Position numbers and translations under genes: made by a program. From Leifsonia sp. 466MF (GTDB taxonomy: Bacteria; Actinomycetota; Actinomycetes; Actinomycetales; Microbacteriaceae), in the NCBI RefSeq assembly GCF_900100265.1, contig NZ_LT629696.1, forward strand, positions 4,077,348 to 4,141,347: a DNA stretch of 64,000 nucleotides, in the 5' to 3' direction. The notes under the pieces are model-generated. The model was not told the DNA's origin. It saw nothing but the letters and a program-made list of their open reading frames with translations, and ran no database searches. This document shows, one piece after another, positions 60,700 to 64,000 of the stretch. Every line of letters begins with the position of its first letter. Position 1 is the first letter of the stretch.

Positions 60700-61599
60700 T
60701 CAGGCGTCCGGTGGGCGTCGACTCCGTCTCGGATCGGTGGGGGAGGCGTCCCGGTCGAGCTCCGACCAGAACGGGGGTGCGACGACGGTGAGTCCACCGT
60801 CGACGACGAGGGTGTGGCCGGTGATGTACCCGGCGGCGGGGGAGGCCAGGAAGCGGACGGCCTCGGCGATGTCGTCCGCGGTGCCGACGTGGCCGAGGGG
60901 GATGCGGGAGGTCATCACGTCGAGGTCGGGGACGCCGGCGTTCCCGTAGAAGAAGTGCAGCGAGTCGGTGTCGATGAGGCCGCCGTTCACGGCGTTCACC
61001 GTGATGCCGTCGCGGCCGAACTCGGCGGCGAGGTGGCGGACCCACGACTCGACGGCCGCCTTGTCGGAGCCGATGGCGCCGTACAGCGGGAACGCCCGGT
61101 GGCTGCCGTAGCTCGTGACGGCGATGATGCGGCCGCCCGTCCGTCCGCGCACTGGTCCGTCCGCGCCGCCGCGCATCCGCTCGGCCGCTCGCTGGGCGAG
61201 CAGCACGAAGGAGCGGACGTTGGTCGCCCACGACCGTTCCAGGTGCCGCGAGGTCAGCTCGGCCGCCGGGCGGAATGCGGACGCCGCCGCGCTGGCGACG
61301 AGCACGTCGAGGGGCGTCCCGTCCGGGAACTCGTCCGCGAACAGGCGGTCGATGTCCTCTTCGCTCTCCAGCTCGAGGCGGTAGGCCCGGGCCGAGCCGC
61401 CGGCCGCGGTGATCGCGTCGACGACCTCGGCGGCCGCGTCCGCCTCCCGACGGAACGTCAGCACCACGTCCATCCCCTCGGCGGCCAGCGTCTCCGCGAT
61501 CCTGCGGCCGATGCCGCGCGAGCCGCCGGTGACCAGCGCGCGTCGCGGCTCGTTCCGCGGGCGTACGGCCTGGTCGTCGGGATCCGGGGAGTTGTTCGT
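60700..61599 (-). CDS. SDR-family reductase of FabL (enoyl-ACP reductase III) type, possible ACG start
   Basis: A 299-aa short-chain dehydrogenase. The cofactor motif is ALVTGGSRGIGRRIAE. The active site reads TSYGSHRAFPLYGAIGSDKAA, a Tyr-x6-Lys spacing found in enoyl-ACP reductases of the FabL group rather than the usual Tyr-x3-Lys. NAVNGGLIDTDSLHFF also matches that group. No ATG, GTG or TTG lies between the domain and an implausible upstream ATG at 61830. The ACG at 61599 has a perfect GGAGG five bases upstream, giving an N-terminus that begins NNSPDPDDQ. First gene of the operon with the acyl-CoA ligase. Confidence 0.8.
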   Translation of the reverse strand, partial: TNNSPDPDDQAVRPRNEPRRALVTGGSRGIGRRIAETLAAEGMDVVLTFRREADAAAEVVDAITAAGGSARAYRLELESEEDIDRLFADEFPDGTPLDVLVASAAASAFRPAAELTSRHLERSWATNVRSFVLLAQRAAERMRGGADGPVRGRTGGRIIAVTSYGSHRAFPLYGAIGSDKAAVESWVRHLAAEFGRDGITVNAVNGGLIDTDSLHFFYGNAGVPDLDVMTSRIPLGHVGTADDIAEAVRFLASPAAGYITGHTLVVDGGLTVVAPPFWSELDRDASPTDPRRSRRPPDA

Positions 61600-61738
61600 G
61601 GGGGCCTCCGTGGTTTCGGAGGACAGTCTAGAACCGTCGGAGGGTCCCTCCGGTACGGCGGGTGCGGCACACCGGATGGACCTCCGCCGAGGATCGGCGT
61701 ACCGTCGCGCGGTCAGGACAGAAACGGAAGGACACGCA

Positions 61739-61864
61739 ATGAGCGACGAGAAGAACCGCCCCGACGCCGACGACCTGCCCGACGGCTCCGGCTCCGACGG
61801 CAGCGCCCCCGAGCCCGGCGAGGACACCACCTCCGGCGGCGGCCCCGAGGACCCCTCCCACTAG
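61739..61864 (+). CDS. Small acidic disordered protein (41 aa)
   Basis: A short gene with a strong ribosome site (GGAAGGA seven bases before the ATG). The 41-aa product is rich in Asp, Glu, Gly, Ser and Pro (MSDEKNRPDADDLPDGSG at the start) with no hydrophobic core, so it is probably disordered. It is antisense to the open upstream extension of the SDR frame. A perfect 66-bp palindrome follows. Function unknown. Confidence 0.65.
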   Translation: MSDEKNRPDADDLPDGSGSDGSAPEPGEDTTSGGGPEDPSH

Positions 61865-61959
61865 CCCCTCCGCCCCTCCGCCCCTCCGCCCCTCCGTCGA
61901 GTACGCAAAAACTGCACGCTCCGGAGCCCTCCGGCGTGCAGTTTTTGCGTACTCGACGG
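61865..61959. repeat. 8-bp tandem repeat followed by a perfect 66-bp palindromic element
   Basis: Four copies of cccctccg (61865-61896) lead into a palindrome at 61894-61959. The arms are 26 bp with no mismatch (left arm starts CCGTCGAGTACGCAAAAACT) around a 14-nt loop. Its A5/T5 tracts lie within the stem. Located between convergent genes, it could act as a bidirectional terminator. It shares its ends and its 66-bp length with the element inside the ECF ATPase gene at 37804-37869. Confidence 0.88.
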
Positions 61960-61982
61960 TGGGGAGCGAGCGGCGGGATGGG

Positions 61983-62720
61983 TCAGCGGCGGTGGAAGGG
62001 GCGCACGCTGAGGGACTCGACGGTGCCGGTCGGCGGCAGGTCGACCGCGGTGCGGACTGTCGCCGCGACCATCTCGGGCGTGATCGTGTACGTCGTGTCG
62101 TAATCGACGCCCTCGCGGGCGACGAGGGCGCGCTGCATATCGGTGTCGACCCGCCCCGGGTGGATGCTGCTGACGCGCACCCCGTGCGGACGCTCCTCCT
62201 CGCGAAGCGCATCCGTGAGCGCCCGCAGCGCGAACTTGGAGCCCGCATAGACTCCGCCGCCCGGCCCGCTGGCCAGCCCCGAGCCGCTGTTGATGGCGAC
62301 CACCAGCCCCTCCGCCGCCCGCAGCGCCGGGAGCGCGTGCCGCGTGAGCGCGGCGACCGCGAAAACGTTCACCTCGAACACGTGACGCCACACCTCCGCG
62401 TCGGTCTCTTCGATCGTGCCGCCGTCCTCCACGCCGGCCGAGTGCACGAGCACATCGAGGCGCTCGGGAAGTGGTGGAAGGGACGCGCCGGAGAGGTCGG
62501 CGACCAGATCGGCCACGTATGGCTCGGCCGACGGCAGCTCGGCGACCACCGCATCCACGGCGGCGGCATCCCGCCCTCCGACCAGGATGTGGTGCGTGCG
62601 CCCGAGCTCGACGGCGATCGCCCGTCCGATGCCGCGCGACGCGCCGGTCACCAGCGCGATCGGCCGGTCCGGTCCCGCGGACGCGGCGGACGAGGTGTCG
62701 GAGGGAGTGGATGCGGTCAT
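61983..62720 (-). CDS. Short-chain dehydrogenase/reductase (classical SDR)
   Basis: A 245-aa NAD(P)-dependent oxidoreductase. TGASRGIGRAI binds cofactor, VHSAGVEDGG replaces NNAG, and the catalytic Ser and YxxxK are in INSGSGLAS and GVYAGSKFALRAL. HPGRVDTDM follows. A substrate cannot be assigned. It is divergent from a LacI-type regulator, about 95 bp apart. Confidence 0.9.
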   Translation of the reverse strand: MTASTPSDTSSAASAGPDRPIALVTGASRGIGRAIAVELGRTHHILVGGRDAAAVDAVVAELPSAEPYVADLVADLSGASLPPLPERLDVLVHSAGVEDGGTIEETDAEVWRHVFEVNVFAVAALTRHALPALRAAEGLVVAINSGSGLASGPGGGVYAGSKFALRALTDALREEERPHGVRVSSIHPGRVDTDMQRALVAREGVDYDTTYTITPEMVAATVRTAVDLPPTGTVESLSVRPFHRR

Positions 62721-62816
62721 GCCTTCGACATTACGGCCGATCGCTCCCGCGGTCCGCCCCGGTTGGCCCTCCGAACCCGCCTCGCCCTAGGGTGTGGGTG
62801 TGTCGGAGGTGCAGGC

Positions 62817-63815
62817 GTGAGCGAGATCGGTCGGCCTCCGGGCGTGCGCGAGGTCGCCGCCGCCGCCGGTGTCTCGCGCCAGACCGTCTCCCGCGTGCTC
62901 AACGATCACCCGAGCATCCGGCCGGCGACCCGTGCCCGCGTCCTCGCCGCGATGGCCGACCTCGACTTCCGCCCGAACCGGGCCGCCCGCATGCTGACCA
63001 CTGCGCGCTCCCGGACGATCGGGGTGCTGGCCGCCTCGGCCTCCTCCCTCTTCGGGCCGGCCTCGAGCATCGACGCCGTCGAGAACGCCGGCCGCGCCGC
63101 CGGGTACACCGTCACCGTCGCCCACGCCGCCTCGCTCGACCCGGCCGACCTGCAGGCGGCCATCGGGCACCTGCGCGAGCAGGCCGTCGAGGGCATCGTG
63201 GTGATCGCGCCGCAGCAGCGGGTTCAGGATGCGATGGGCCAGTTCTCGCTCTCCCTGCCGTCCGTGACGCTGCACGGTGCGGGCGGCGCCGGGGACGAGG
63301 GCGTCTTCGTGGACCAGGAACTCGGCGCACGCCTCGCCACCCGGCATCTCCTGGCCGCCGGCCACCGCCGCATCGCGCACCTGAGCGGACCGGGCGACTG
63401 GACGGAGGCGCGCGCCCGACGGGACGGCTTCCTTGCCGAGATGGCCGCCGCCGGCGCGGATGCCGTGGTGTCGCGCGAGGGGGACTGGACGGCGGCCTCG
63501 GGCGCGGTGATCGGTGCGGAGCTCGTGGCCGACCGCTCCATCCAGGCCGTCTTCGCCTCGAACGACCAGATGGCGCTCGGCGTGCTGCATGCTGCGCGGG
63601 TCGCGGGGCGTTCGGTCCCGGACGATCTGGCCGTCGTCGGCTTCGACGACATCCCCGAGGCGGCGTTCTTCGCCCCGCCGCTGACGACGGTCCGGCAGGA
63701 GTTCGCGGAACTCGGCCGTCGCTGCGTCGCTCGCCTGGTCGCGCTGCTGGAGGGCGGCGACCTCGCGTTCGAGGAGCCGGTGACTCCCGTCCTCGTCGTC
63801 CGCGACTCCGCCTGA
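62817..63815 (+). CDS. LacI-family transcriptional regulator
   Basis: A 332-aa repressor. The N-terminal LacI HTH and hinge are textbook: VREVAAAAGVSRQTVSRVLNDHPSIRPATRARVLAAM, then FRPNRAARMLTTARSRTIGV. The periplasmic-binding-like sensor domain follows (ALGVLHAARVAGRSVPDDLAVVGFDDIPEAAFFAPPLTTVRQ). The GTG at 62817 follows GGAGG at eight bases; the long open frame upstream is antisense to the SDR gene and non-coding. Its target genes are probably to the right of the window or the divergent SDR. Confidence 0.92.
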   Translation: MSEIGRPPGVREVAAAAGVSRQTVSRVLNDHPSIRPATRARVLAAMADLDFRPNRAARMLTTARSRTIGVLAASASSLFGPASSIDAVENAGRAAGYTVTVAHAASLDPADLQAAIGHLREQAVEGIVVIAPQQRVQDAMGQFSLSLPSVTLHGAGGAGDEGVFVDQELGARLATRHLLAAGHRRIAHLSGPGDWTEARARRDGFLAEMAAAGADAVVSREGDWTAASGAVIGAELVADRSIQAVFASNDQMALGVLHAARVAGRSVPDDLAVVGFDDIPEAAFFAPPLTTVRQEFAELGRRCVARLVALLEGGDLAFEEPVTPVLVVRDSA

Positions 63816-63835
63816 CCTGCGCCCCGCGCCTCCGG

Positions 63836-63989
63836 CTCTCGCGCTCCGTCTCTCGCGCTCCGTCTCTCGCGCTCCCTCCGCCCCGCAACATTTGCGCCAA
63901 ATCTCGGGAAAGCGGCCCCCTTTCCCCACATTTGCGCCAAATCTCCGTCTCGCGTGGTGCCCACCGCGCCACAGATTCGTGCCGAATGT
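63836..63989. repeat. Tandem and inverted repeats after the LacI gene (window end)
   Basis: Three tandem 14-bp units (ctctcgcgctccgt, 63836-63877) are followed by two exact copies of ACATTTGCGCCAAATCTC 40 bp apart (63888-63905 and 63928-63945). A degenerate inverted copy (AGATTCGTGCCGAATGT) lies at 63973-63989. The copies contain an ATTTG/CAAAT dyad. No gene is seen between 63816 and the window end. The structure may continue beyond the window. Confidence 0.75.
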
Positions 63990-64000
63990 GCGGAATGCTC

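Noticed and set aside
61600..61830. Extended SDR reading frame starting at ATG 61830
   Set aside because: The extra 77 residues lack conservation features, overlap the small acidic gene on the other strand, and have no ribosome site; ACG 61599 fits better.

Overview
The window is high-GC DNA (roughly 70% by eye), densely coded, with many ATGA/GTGA stop-start overlaps. Actinobacterial hallmarks include an LAxTG-type cell-wall sorting signal, many GntR/LacI/TetR/MarR regulators and lipoprotein-dependent ABC importers. Together these point to a soil or plant-associated actinobacterium, most likely Microbacteriaceae (Leifsonia-like). The family is an inference from gene style; there is no rRNA or marker gene here. 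No tRNA, rRNA, CRISPR, prophage or transposase was seen.

Layout. (1) 1-16.7 kb is a glycan/sugar-acid catabolic island: GntR regulators, a lipoprotein-dependent sugar ABC importer, an unrecognised 647-aa toroid-like protein, an RraA-family protein, an aldose dehydrogenase and lactonase pair (L-fucose-type oxidative route), an SGNH esterase, a secreted beta-helix protein, a heparinase II/III-type lyase, a 2-hydroxyacid dehydrogenase and a DeoR/LacI hybrid repressor. Three of its promoters carry the same 12-mer, GATTATCGATTA, so most of the island looks like one regulon. (2) 16.7-26.9 kb is housekeeping and accessory: a lipid/diacylglycerol kinase, MFS+MerR, TetR+aldo/keto reductase, MOSC, isochorismatase-like/MarR/MFS/arginase-like, and a stand-alone LigD-type polymerase. 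(3) 27.3-36.6 kb holds small lipoprotein and membrane proteins, then a dipeptide-type ABC importer (SBP, two permeases, fused ATPase) ending in a flavin monooxygenase, then a quinone-oxidoreductase-like gene. (4) 36.9-39.5 kb is an ECF transporter module (fused ATPases plus T protein) with no adjacent S component. (5) 39.7-56.4 kb is a cell-surface block: a 2,516-aa wall-anchored repeat protein, an ECF sigma factor fused to a zinc finger, membrane segments and Ig-like domains, two MalT-like LuxR regulators flanking a YkoE-like membrane protein, and a Pro/Ala-rich secreted protein. (6) 56.5-63.8 kb is an acyl-CoA ligase/FabL-type SDR/APC permease/MBL/UBP-zinc-finger operon, a small acidic protein, a second SDR and a LacI regulator.

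The most unusual content is non-coding. Three intergenic loci (27.0, 36.6 and 47.5 kb) contain ordered arrays of a GGAAACGGAGGCG-like motif, with the same orientation order (+ - - + + - - ...) and nearly the same spacings (about 33, 41, 26, 41 bp). A 66-bp palindromic element occurs once between genes (61.9 kb) and once, exactly in frame, inside the fused ECF ATPase gene (37.8 kb). A bipartite promoter-like sequence, GGCGTCATGAT-N16-CTCTTA, occurs upstream of the sigma-fusion operon and again just past the 3' end of the giant surface protein gene.
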